DNA of 64,000 nt, taken from positions 248,001 through 312,000 of the forward strand of contig NZ_BPFH01000004.1 of the NCBI RefSeq assembly GCF_019655435.1, given 5' to 3'. Shown here piece after piece: positions 19,058-30,600 of this stretch (positions within the stretch are counted from its first letter, which is position 1; each line of letters opens with the position of its first letter). This stretch comes from Jannaschia pagri (GTDB lineage Bacteria; Pseudomonadota; Alphaproteobacteria; Rhodobacterales; Rhodobacteraceae). A program made the translations under genes and the position numbers. The notes under the pieces were generated by a model, which searched no databases, was not told the DNA's origin, and saw only the letters and a program-made list of their open reading frames with translations.

Positions 19058-21696
19058 CGCGCCAAGAAGGCATCCATAGTCTCGGCAAAACTCTCGATCC
19101 CCGTCCGGGAAATTTCCGACAGGACCACCTCGGGCATCCAATGGGTTTCCAGTTTGTCCGGTGCCACAACATCTTCCCAGCCCATGGAGGTCTTCCAAAG
19201 CCGCCCCCGTGGCGTGATCGGTGTGATCACATGGAGCACGGGAAAATCGATAGGCTCGGGCCGGTAACGGTCCCGCGCGCGCGACATCCGAGAGATGAAA
19301 CGCTCCATCTCCGCTTCCATGTCGGTCCATTGGGTATGTTCGATCAGGCGCAGGCGGTGCAGCGCCCGGATGACGCCCGTGCGATGGAAAATGCCGTAGC
19401 TGCCCAAAAGCGCTGCGGTCGATAGGTGGCCCGACCGCCAGTCCTTGAGACGCAGGCGCAAGGCGAACCATCGATCTTGCGACCGCAGGCGCCGGTCTGA
19501 GTGGACCTTTTGGGCAAAGCGCGGCTCCCACACGTCGCGCATGGCGACACCTGCGATGGTCTCCCCTTCGGATTGCAGGATGCGGGCGGCTTCCAACGCC
19601 AGGTTGCCGTGCACGCAATTGCCATAGAGCAGGTACGGCCCCCGAGGTTGCGCTTGACGCACCCCATCGGCACAGCGTCGGGCCACCTCCAGAAAGTCCG
19701 TATTTTCGTCCAGGGCTGACGTGATTTCGAACAGACGAACGCAGGAGATCGGTCTGTCTTGCCCCGGCAACGTCGACAGGGCGACCGCCGTCGCGGCGTT
19801 GTTCACGGCCACAAACGGTTGCCCGGGCCCATCCCGGCGCAGCCGCATGATCCCCGGTTCATCGCCCGTTGTCGCAACGGGCGGCGCAAGCGGCGGGGCG
19901 GTGCGCGACACCAAAGCGGCCAATCCACCCAGGGTAGGGGTTTCGTATAGGTCGATAAGCGTCACGGGTGCGGACCACCGGTCGCGGATCCTGGCCAACA
20001 GACGGATGGCCAGCAAAGAATGGCCGCCCAGGTCGAAGAAATGCGCATCCGCAGGCAAGGTCTCCGTCCCCAAGACCTCGGACCACATCTCCGACATTTC
20101 CGTGAGTGTGTCTTGGCTCGCGTGCCCGGTGACCGGCCCGGGAAGCTGCTGAACAACGCTGATCGCTGTGATCTGTCCCGCAAGCGTGTCTGACAGATCT
20201 GACATCAGGCGCCCTGGCAAGGTTTCCAGCGGAAAGCTCCCGGTTTGGGCGGGTGTGACGTAGGCTTGGGACCCCGTCACGCAGGCGGTCTCCACCATGG
20301 GATGGCCGGTCAGAACGGCTACGGAATCCACGGTCGGCTGGTCTGTCGGGCGACCTTTGGTCAGGTCAGCGACCGGGGTCTCCGGCTTATCGAGGGAGAG
20401 ATGGAGCGCCGCCACGGTCTGCGCCAGCACATCCTCCGCCGTGGCCCCATCATAGAGCGTAGCGTCATATTCCAGCACGATCTGCCAGCCATCAGGCCGT
20501 TCCATCACGGCCAAATCCAAGTCGTTGATCGCCGCCGGCGCGTGGGACGCCGTCGACCGCAGGGACATCTCCCCCGAGGTGCGCGACTCCATGAAAACGG
20601 TCTGCAAGCCAAAGTTGATGGAGGTGAAGGGGGGCTGTCCCGGGCGTCGAGCCGGGTTCAACTCGGCCACCATGTGATCAAAGGGCAATTGTTGATGGGC
20701 CAGTGCGCCCTCGACCACGGGGCGCGCGGCGGCGATCAATGCGGCAAGGCTCTGGGTCGGCTCCACCTCGAAGCGGAGGACGAGGTTGTTGATGAACATC
20801 CCGATCAGCGGCTCAAGCTCCGGCTCGATCCGGCCCGTGGATTGTGTGGTCATCAGGATGTCGCGGATGCCCGTGCGCGCGTGCAGGACGGCCGCGAAGA
20901 CTGCGGCGCCATGGGTGAACGGGGACACGCCGGCTTGACGTGCCGCGGCCCGCAATCGCGCCCCGAACCCCGGCGGCAGGTCGTGGGAGACGGTGGCGAT
21001 CTGACGTCCAGTGCGGACATTGCGGGGGCGATCCCCGGGCAGCTCGAATGGTGCGGCATCCTGCAACTGCTTGCGCCAATACGCCCGTTCAGGGTCGAGC
21101 GCGCCGGTCGCGGACAGCTCCGCCTGCCACAGGCAATAGTCGCCATATTGCAGCGGCAATGGCGGCAAATCGTCGAAGGTTCCGTCCAAGGCCGCCCCGA
21201 TCTCCCGGCCCAAAACCCCGATGGAGGCGCCATCGAAACAGCGGTGATCCACGACAAAACACAGCACCGCGCGTGTCCCGCTCAACCGGATCAACGTGGC
21301 GCGGATCAGACCTGGTTGGCGCGCGTCAAACGGGTCTGCCGCGGTTTCCCGGGCAATGGTCTCGATCCGCTCCTGCTGATCCACGTCGGGGACGGGCCGC
21401 AAGTCGACGGTCGAGAATTGGAACGGCGCATCTTGATGGACGCGCTGCACGGGCGTTCCATCGGGCGCGACGAAGGAAGACCGCAGAATCTCATGTCGAG
21501 CGATGACCTTGCGGAAGGCTTCTGCGATGGCGTCCCCGTTGATTTGGCCCTCCAGCGACCATCGCACGGCCACGTTCAGAACCGGCGCGCCAGGGTCGGC
21601 TTCGGCCATGATCCAGCAGCGCGTCTGACCGGCGCTGAGCGGAAAGGTAGCCAGGATCTCGCTCGCGGCCGCAGGCGTGGGTTGCGTCGGGCTCAT
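19042..21696 (-). CDS. NRPS termination protein: C - relic A - T - TE with Cys nucleophile
   Basis: The 884-residue protein has four regions. A condensation domain (about 15-435) carries DHRCFDG at 150-156: the catalytic second His is present, but the first is Asp. Residues about 455-530 resemble the C-terminal subdomain of an adenylation domain (GHPMVETACVT, AYVTP), but the NGK lysine motif is gone and there is no A core. A carrier domain follows (FFDLGGHSL, Ser560). An alpha/beta-hydrolase thioesterase (about 615-884) has YGNCVHG where GxSxG is expected, so the nucleophile would be Cys694, with candidate partners Asp721 and His852. It overlaps the upstream NRPS-PKS gene by 4 bp. It should accept the final intermediate and release the product, probably by cyclisation or hydrolysis. 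What loads its carrier domain is not evident. Confidence 0.85.
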   Translation of the reverse strand: MSPTQPTPAAASEILATFPLSAGQTRCWIMAEADPGAPVLNVAVRWSLEGQINGDAIAEAFRKVIARHEILRSSFVAPDGTPVQRVHQDAPFQFSTVDLRPVPDVDQQERIETIARETAADPFDARQPGLIRATLIRLSGTRAVLCFVVDHRCFDGASIGVLGREIGAALDGTFDDLPPLPLQYGDYCLWQAELSATGALDPERAYWRKQLQDAAPFELPGDRPRNVRTGRQIATVSHDLPPGFGARLRAAARQAGVSPFTHGAAVFAAVLHARTGIRDILMTTQSTGRIEPELEPLIGMFINNLVLRFEVEPTQSLAALIAAARPVVEGALAHQQLPFDHMVAELNPARRPGQPPFTSINFGLQTVFMESRTSGEMSLRSTASHAPAAINDLDLAVMERPDGWQIVLEYDATLYDGATAEDVLAQTVAALHLSLDKPETPVADLTKGRPTDQPTVDSVAVLTGHPMVETACVTGSQAYVTPAQTGSFPLETLPGRLMSDLSDTLAGQITAISVVQQLPGPVTGHASQDTLTEMSEMWSEVLGTETLPADAHFFDLGGHSLLAIRLLARIRDRWSAPVTLIDLYETPTLGGLAALVSRTAPPLAPPVATTGDEPGIMRLRRDGPGQPFVAVNNAATAVALSTLPGQDRPISCVRLFEITSALDENTDFLEVARRCADGVRQAQPRGPYLLYGNCVHGNLALEAARILQSEGETIAGVAMRDVWEPRFAQKVHSDRRLRSQDRWFALRLRLKDWRSGHLSTAALLGSYGIFHRTGVIRALHRLRLIEHTQWTDMEAEMERFISRMSRARDRYRPEPIDFPVLHVITPITPRGRLWKTSMGWEDVVAPDKLETHWMPEVVLSEISRTGIESFAETMDAFLARHAPQ

Positions 21697-24600
21697 GCGC
21701 CACCCCCTTGTCCGCCGCGCCGCGCGCCACCACGGAAGGCGCTCAGCTTTGGCTTGGAGGGGGCGGTCCCGGACGCCGCGCGCGCATCATGATGGGCCGC
21801 CAGCGCGCGCACGGATGGGTGTTCGAAGAGATCACGGGCCTCAAGCTCCAGCCCCTCGGCCAGCATCCGCGCGGCGAGACGGAAAACCGTCAGGCTGTCG
21901 GCGCCCAGGTCAATGAGCGTGGCAGTCACGTCAGAAATGTCACGGTTCAACACTTCGGACCACAGGGCCGTCAGCCGCCGCTCCGTTTCGGTCGCGGGCG
22001 GGTTGCCCGTTTCCACGGCACGCGGGGTGGCCTCGGGCGCGGGGAGGGCCCGGCGGTCCAGCTTGCCGTTGGCCGTTTGGGGCAGGGCGTCCAAGGCCAT
22101 CCACGCCGTTGGGATCATATAGTCGGGCAAATCGCGCGCCAGCGCCTGTGCCAACGCCGGGCCGTTCAGGTCGCCAACGACGTAGCCCACCAGCTTCGCG
22201 TCCCCATTTGCGCCTGTTTGCAGGGCGACGGCGGCCCGTGCTACGCCTGGTTGCGCGCGCAGGGCGGTTTCGATTTCTCCCAGGTCAATTCGGAAGCCGC
22301 GCAGCTTCACCTGCGCGTCCCGGCGGCCCAAAACTTCGACCTCACCGGTCGGCGTCAGGCGCGCAAGGTCGCCCGTTGCATAGAGCCTGCGCATATCACC
22401 ATCCAAAGGCATTTCACGGAAGGCCGCCGCAGTCTTCTCCGGCTGCCCGGCATAGCCAATGGCCAGACCCGCGCCGCCGATGTTGAGCTCCCCAACGACG
22501 CCGGTGGGACAAGCCCGACCGTTGTCATCCAGAATATGCAACGTCGTGCGCGCAATCGGTCCGCCGATGGTGATCGGACCACTGCCCGTCACATGTTTCA
22601 CCGCCGACCAGATCGTCGTTTCGGTCGGACCATAGAGGTTCCAGACCGTGGCCCCCGTTGCCAGCAGGTCCCGCGCCAGATCGCTTGGCAGTGGTTCTCC
22701 GCCCGTCCACGCGCGGAAGTGTAGTGGGGGCGTCAGACCTGCCGTCAAAAGGATCGACCAGAGGGTCGGTGTCGCCTGCATGACCGTGATGTCGCCCCGG
22801 TTCACCCGGTCAGCCAGTTGGAAGCCGTCGATCACCTCGTCCGAGGGGGCGACAACGACAGTCGCACCCGCCAGCAGCGGGCCAAACATCTCAAGGATGG
22901 AGATGTCAAACATGGCTGTGGTCACGGCCAAGAGGCGATCCTCGGCGGCGAGCCCCGGCGTCTCGATCATCGACGTCAGTAGGTTCGTCAGCGCGCCGTG
23001 GGGGATTTCGACCCCCTTCGGCTGGCCCGTCGACCCAGAGGTATAGATGACATAGGCCGGATGCGAGGCGGTGACCGTTGTTGGCGCGGGCGTCGCAGGA
23101 TCGATTGCATCAGGTGTGATCACAACGCGCCTAGAAAATCGGCCCGGCTGATCTGTGATCACAGCGCTCGGCTTGGCATCGTCCAAGATTTTGATCAGGC
23201 GCCCGTCCGGTTGTTTGGGGTCCAGCGGTACGAAGGCGCAACCAGCCCGCAGAACACCGAGCAACGTGGGGATCAGGTCGCCCCCCCGTGGCAGGCTCAC
23301 CGCAACCCGGCCCTGGATGCCTTGCGCCTGCAAACGCGCCGCAACGGCCCCGCTCCGCGCCCAGAGGTCCGCATACGTTTGGGCACCCTCACAGGTTTCA
23401 ATCGCGGTCTTGTGGGGTTGCGCGGCACAAACCTCGGCCAAGCGGCCCATCATGGGGGCAAGGTCCCCGTCATCCATGGGTGCTTCGTCGTTCGTCTCAA
23501 AGGACGCGGTCAAAGGCAGACCGGAGATCGCGGCGTCCGGCGTTTGCGCCATCGCGACAATCAGCGCCTCATAGCTCCGGGCCCAGGTCCTCACCGTCTC
23601 GGCGTCAAAGAGATCGGTCGCGTAATGCGCCTCGATCCGGAGACCCGCATCCGTGGACACGAGGTTGAAGAACAGATCGAAGGTGACGGCGGCCTTGCCG
23701 TTTGCTTCGAAGTCGGCGGCAAGACCGGGCCAGGTCAGATCGGCCGGTTCCTCCAGATTGAACTCGATCTCCGTCAGGGGCAGACGGTCAAGACGGCGCG
23801 GCACCTGGGCGGCCTCTAGGATTTGGCTGAATGTTAGGCCGTCGTGGTCCAGGGCGGCAAAAACCTGATCTCTCACCGACGTCAGATGATCGCTCGCGGA
23901 TGCCATCGGATCAGCGCCGCTGCGGATCGGGAGCAGGTTCACGCAATGGCCGACGAGGTCCATGGGCGCCGTGCTCTGTTGTGCGGCTGTGGGCACCCCG
24001 ATTGTCATATCCGTTGCACCAGAGAGCCGATGGACGAGCGTTTGCATGGCTGCGAATGCCGCCGTGAAGAGTGTGCATCCGTGGCGCGCCCCAAACGTCT
24101 TCAGGTCCTCAACCAGTTGACGCGGGATCTCATGCACGACGGTCGCGCCGGGACGATCAGCGCACATCTTGCGCGGGCGATCGGTCGGCAGTTCCGCCAA
24201 GGGCGGCGCGTCGGAAAAGGTCTCTTTCCAGAACGCGCGGTGATCCGCTGGCGGGGCGGCAATGCGGCGCGCGTGATCGGCGAAGGCGGGTGCCTCCGGC
24301 AAATCGGCCGGGGTGCCCTGGCGCGCGGCCCCGTAAAGCGCGGCCAGATCATCCAGGATCAGGCCGAACGACCAGCCATCAAGCACGATGTGATGTGCAG
24401 TGATAACAAGGGCATGTCGGGCGTCGTTCATCTCGAACAGGCGGACACGGATGGGGGCGGCATCGGTCAGATCGAAGGGCGTCTCCGCCTCTTCGGCGAG
24501 GGCCGCATCAAGGGTGTCGCCGGGTTCAACGGGCAGGGTGAGCTGCGGGCCATCCGCGACGGTGAAGCCCGACCCGTCCCGCGCGAACCGCAGGCGGAGC

Positions 24601-27600
24601 GCATCGCGCCGCGCGATCAGCTGGCTCACCGCCGTCTCTAGGGCTGCTCGGTCGAGGTCCCCCTCCAGATAAAGCGTCCCACTCTCGTTAAACGCCACCG
24701 CTGACAGACCACCCAACTGGTGCCGCATCCAGATTTCGCGCTGGCTGGGCGTCAGAGGGATCGGCCGGGTCGCTGGCGTCAGGGGTGGGGCATCGGACCG
24801 CCGCACCTCCGCCAGGATGCCAGTGGCAAGCAGGGTGTCCAGCGCGGATTCAAAGGCCTCGACCACGCGGTCCACCTCCGCCTGCCCGTGCTCTGTCGTG
24901 AGGAACCAGCAGAACCCGTCCATCACATGCACACCCGCCAGACGCATCAGCGGGTAAAGCAGCGTGGCGCGGGGGTCTTGTTCGGTCAGGTCCACGACCA
25001 ACCAGGAGGAGTAGTCCTCGATCACATCTGGCAGACCACGGACCTCCAGGGCCGCGCGCATCCGTTTGGCCATTTGCGACAGCAGCTTAGGCGTCTCAAC
25101 CCAGAGCCTGTCACCCGCCTCGGCCATGTGGTCGAGCGTGGCTTCCACCGCCGCCAGAACCAGCGGGTGCCGCACGAAGGTGCCAGCGACAAAGGTCGGC
25201 ATCGCCTCCGGTCGGCTGTCGTCACCATATTGCCAGCTGCCGCCATCCAGCGCGTCCATGTATGCGGCCGCACCCGCCACGACACCGATGGGGAGGCCGC
25301 CGCCCACCACCTTTCCGTAGATCGCCATATCCCCTTGCAGGCCCCAAACGCCCTGCATCCCGCGCGCGTCCGTGCGGAAGCCGGTGACGACTTCGTCGAT
25401 GATGAGGGCCGTGTGAACGTCGTCCGTCAGGGCCTTGATATCACGCACGAACTGCTCGGGTCGCGTGGCTGGATAGCGGCTGCGGACTGGTTCGATCAGA
25501 ACAGCCGCCAAGTCATCGAGGTTGTCGCGGATGTAGTCCAAGGCTTCGGCGCTGGCGAAGGGCAAAACGACCACATTGCCAAGGGCGCCCCGGGGAATCC
25601 CGGGCGCGGAGGGAAGCGCACCGGCCTTGGCGCCGGGCTTAACAAGCACCTCATCGTGTTGGCCGTGGTAGGACTTGTCGAACAGAACGACCTTCTCGCG
25701 ACCCGTGGCCGTGCGGGCGGCGCGGACGGCGGCGATGACGGCCTCGGTCCCCGTGTTGCAGAAACTCACCCGCTCGTGCCCAACGGCCCTGGCGAATTTC
25801 TCTGCCAAAGGACCTGCGCGCTCGGCTTGTGGACCGAGGGCATAGCCCAACTCAAGCTGTCGGGCGACCGCCGCGTTCACGAAATCCGGGGAATGGCCGA
25901 ACGCCGTTTGGCCAAAGCCGTTGACCAGATCCACCAGATCATTGCCGTCCAGGTCATGGATGTAGGCGCCCTTGGCCCGTTTGGCGACAATGGGAAAGGC
26001 CAGTTCCTTCCAATCCGCGTGAAACCCAGCAGCGGTTCGTGGATCCGCCAAGACCGGGCGATGGGCGTCGGTATAGGCTTTGGAGCTGGGGAACTTTGCT
26101 GAGTATCGCTCCGCCAGATCACGGGCGAAGACGCGCTGGTCGTCGGTCAACTCCGCATTGGAAATCATCTTGATCCGACGACCACCGCCCTCGGGCTTCG
26201 GCGTTGGCGCGACCTTCTGCGTATCTGGCGGAAGGGCAACCGGAGCCGGGGCCGCAGCGGAGGGGACGGCGGCGGCGGTGGCCGGTGCCGCGCCCAACGC
26301 CGCCAATTGTTGCGTAAACAGGGCCTGCATCGTCGCCATCTGCGCCTGCATGACGGTGCCGAGATCGCCGCTCACCGCTGGTATTTGTGCTGGGGCTGTG
26401 GGGACGACCGCCGGTGCCACGGCGGCGGGTGGCGCGACGGTTGCAGCGGGCTCCGGCGCGACAGCGGGGGAAGCGCTTGGGTTTTCGCTCAGGATGAAAT
26501 CCGCCAGCAGGCGCGGTGTCCCCAGGTCCGTCGTCAGACGGCGAAAGCCAAACTGGACCTTGAACGTGCGCGCGATCTCTTGCGTCAACTGGCCCAAGAA
26601 AAGCGAGTCGAGCCCAAGTTCCAGGAAGGTCACCTCCGCATCGGCTGTGGACACCTCCATCCCCGACATATCGCTGATGGTATCGAGCAGTTGGGGCAGA
26701 ACAGTCGGCGCGGTTTGGGTCATGGGGGCACTCGGAACGTCAGTAACGGAAGGAGAAGGGGCGTCATGGGCGGCTGGCGGATCCACCCAGCAGCGGCGCC
26801 TTTGGAATGGATAGGACGGCAGGGGTACCTTTCGGGCGTCGGGCGAGACCCCGTCGGACAGATCGACGTCTAGCCCCGCTGCCCAAAGGCGCAGCGTGGC
26901 CTGTGCCAAGACCTCCGGCGCTGTGTCGGCCTGGGCCGGGTCCGGCAAGCTGGGCACGGCGGTCACATAGCTGTCGGGTGCCAATGTTTGGGCGGCCAAG
27001 GCCGTCAAGGTGCGGCCAGGGCCGACCTCCAGAAGGGCTCGTGGACCGTCCCTCTGGGCCAGCGTCTCTAGCGCAGCGTGGAAATCCACGCAGGCGCGGG
27101 CTTGATTGGCCCAATAGGCGGGATCGGTGGCCTGCGCCTCGGTCAGGATGTTCCCGGTCACCGTGGACAGGATGGGGCGGTCAGGCGCCCGCAGGGGCAT
27201 GTCCTGCGCGACGGCCAAGAGGTCAGGCACCACGGCGTCCATCATCTGGGAATGGAACGCATGGGAGGACCGGAGGCGACGGTACGACAGCCCAGCCTGG
27301 CTCAGGCGTGTTTCGAAGGCGTCTAACGCGGCCGCTGGTCCCGCAACCACCTGCTGATCCGGGGCGTTGCGCGCGGCCAGGTCCAGCGTATCGTCCAGGA
27401 GCGGAAGCAGTTCCTCCGGGCGGGCAGTCACGGCGGTCATGCCGCCCGGGGCCTGCGCTTGCATAAGCGCACCCCGCCGCGTGACGAAGTACAAGGCATC
27501 GGGCAGGGCCATGACCCCAGCCAAGACCGCGGCGGCCAATTCCCCAACGGAATGCCCGATGAAGAGGTCGGGTTCAGCGCCCCGCGCTTGCCACAGACTG

Positions 27601-30600
27601 GCGAGCGCGACTTCGGTCAACAGCAGGCTCGGCTGCGCGAGGCGGGTTTGGGCCAGCGTCCGCGCGGCGTCTTCAAAGGGACCCTCTGGGCGGAGGAGCA
27701 GCCCGCGCAGCGTGTCGGAAAGGTCATCCGCCAACAGCGATAGCCCCTCGTCCAAGGCGTCCGCGAAGTGTGGCTGCGCGGCATAGAGGGCGGCGGCCAT
27801 ACCAGGGTACTGCGCGCCTTGTCCGGGGAGCAGTGCCACAAGACGGGGTGCCTTTGCCGCCGTTGTGGAACCGCGCATTCGGCGCAGGGCCGTGGCGGCG
27901 GTCTGGGGCGTTCGGGCGACAACGCCCGCGCGGTGAGGCCATATGCGTCGACCGGATTGCAGCGTTCTGGCGACATCCTGCAAGTCCAGGTCCGGCGCCG
28001 CGTCCAGCGCCTCGGCAAGATCGCTGGCCATTGCGGCGAGGGCTTCGGGCGTTTTGGCGGACAGAGGCAGGGCGACTGGGGCGTCGGGCCTCTGCCGCTC
28101 CGGCAGATCCGGCGCGGCGCCCAAGACCACGTGCGCGTTGCTGCCGCCGACGCCAAAGGCGCTGACACCCGCGCGCCGGTCGTCGCCGGTCCAGGGCTGT
28201 GGCGCGGTCGGCACGGTAAAGCCGCTACCCGACAGGTCAATTTTGGGATTGATGCGTCGATGGTGCGCGATCGGCGGGATCATTCCCCGCTCCAGCACCA
28301 GCGCCGTCTTGATCAGCCCGATGATACCCGCCGCCGCGTCCAAATGGCCCGTGTTGCCCTTGACCGCGCCTAGGGCACAGGGCGTGTCAAACGGGCCGAA
28401 CGCTTGCTTGAGGCCCGCAATCTCAACCGGGTCACCCAAGGGCGTCGCAGTGCCGTGGCATTCCACGTAGCCGATGTCGTGCGCGGTGACGCCTGCGTCT
28501 CGGTGGGCCTCCGTGATGGCTTCGGCCTGGCCGGTAACCGAGGGCGCGGTGTAGGACATGCCCCTGCCACCGTCATTTCCGAGGCCGGTGCCCTGGATCA
28601 CCGCATGGATCGTATCGCCCTCGGCCAGGGCATCCGACAATCGTTTCAGCACCACGACACCCGCACCATCGCCGAACACCGTTCCGTTGGCATCGGCATC
28701 GAAGGGGCGGCATGTGCCGTCGAGAGAGACCATGCCCCCTTCCTGTGCCAAATATCCGCGCCTTTGGGGGAACGTGATCGAAACGCCCCCGGCAAGGGCC
28801 GCATGCAGCCGTCCGGCGCGCAGGGCCTCGACCGCTTGGATGACTGCGACCAAGCCAGTGGAACAAGCCGTTGTCACGGAAAGGGCGGGTCCCGTCAGGC
28901 CCAGCTTTTGCGCCGTGCGAGAGGGGATATCGTCCCCCACATTGCCCGCCAGGTTCGTATAGTCGATCTGAAACCCGGATGTGAAAGCGCGCCGTTCCGT
29001 GTCGTCCGTCAGAAGGTTTTCAAGCAGATACGTGGACATGGATGACCCGGCAAACAGCCCGACGCGCCCAGAGGTGCGGGTTGGGTCAAGCCCTGCGGCG
29101 TCCAATGCCTGTTGGCAGACCTCTAGGAAAATGCGGCCCTGGGGATCGATGCGCGCGGCCTCGGCGGGTAACATCCCAAAGAAGGCCGGGTCGAACTGAT
29201 CCACGTCCCGCAGGATGGCACGGGCAGGAACGTAGTCAGGGCGCGCACGGGTGGCTGCATCAAAGGTGTCGGTCAATGCGTCGGGCGCGAACCGCTCAAC
29301 CAGGCCGCGACCTTCAACGATGACGTCCCAAAATCCATCAAGTGTTGTGATCCCGCCGGGCAGCCGTGCGGCCATGCCAACGATTGCGATGGCGGTGTCG
29401 TCGGTTGGTTTGGGCGCATCCTGCGGGTGCTGGTCGGGGCTTTCGCTGAGGCGTGCCGCCAGGTCGCCCAGACGGGGCACGTCGAACATCAGAGCGATAT
29501 CGAACGGGCTGTCGAGGCTGGCCTCCATGCGGGCATGGGCCTCGATCAATTGCAAAGATGTGCCGCCCAGGTCGAAGAAGCTGTCTTCGTCGCGCGGCGT
29601 CTGGCCCAACAGATCCCGCCAGATGGCGGCAATCTGACCACGGACATCCGAGGTGGCTCTGTCCTGCGCAAGCCGTGGTGCCTCCAGCCGGTCGCGCAAG
29701 GCCGCCCGGTCGATTTTGCCGTTCTTGGTCAGTGGCATGGCGTCCACGGCGATAAGGCGGCGGGGAAACACATGGGGATGAATGTCGCGCAGTTCAGCTC
29801 TGAGCAGCCTCTCCACCGCCTGAACATCCTGCGAGGGATCCGCCCGTTGGACGAACGCCACGAGATGTGTGCCAGCCCCAGCCCCCGACGGCTCCACCAC
29901 GGCTTCGATCAGGGTGTCGGACGCGCGGAAAGCGGCTTCGATCCCATCTAGCTCCACCCGGCGACCGGCGATCTTGCACTGCCGATCTTCGCGACCGTGG
30001 AACAGAAAAACGCCATCGGCCCGGCGCGTCGCCAGATCCCCTGTGCGATAGACCAACCCGTCCTCTCCGGAACGCGGATCGGGGATGAAGGCCGCGGCGG
30101 TCAACTCCGGCCGATTGTGATAGCCCAACGCCAAGCCGGCACCGCCTATGGCCAAGATGCCTTGGGTGCCGTCCGGCACCGGGCGGTTGTCGGTGTCCAG
30201 CACGATGGCCCATTCGTTGGCCAAGGGCGTTCCGATGGGAACGCTTGTCGCCGCCAAGTCGGAGCGCGTGACCACATGGGCGAGGCTCGCGATGCAGGTT
30301 TCGGTCGGTCCGAACTCGTTGACGACCGTTACCGATGGGCAGGCATCGAGCAACTTTTCGACGCGCGACGGAGATATGGACTCGCCGCCAGTCAAGATCA
30401 GACGCAGGGGGCCGAGCGCCTTTGGGTCGACGTCGATAATGAGGTTCAAGAGGCCGGTGTAGATCGGCAGGACCGTCGCATTGTGGTCGGTAATGGCCTG
30501 ACGGAGAACCGAGACCGACACCGGGTTTGCCCCGACGACGGCCACCTGGGCCCCGCGGATGAGGGCGCCGAACACCTCGGGCAGCATACCGTCACAGGCG

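Noticed and set aside
20245-21792. 515-residue open frame antisense to the C-T-TE gene
   Set aside because: It is a GC-rich shadow of a real gene with clear domains. Its composition (runs of R, G, H) and lack of any recognisable motif or ribosome site argue against coding.
21693-21800. Basic Gly/Arg tail of the NRPS-PKS as a possible frameshift remnant
   Set aside because: It is short, in frame, runs directly into the ATGA overlap, and is consistent with a docking or linker tail.
24720-26102. 460-residue open frame antisense to the aminotransferase region
   Set aside because: It lies opposite a domain with intact catalytic residues and has a shadow-like composition with no family features.
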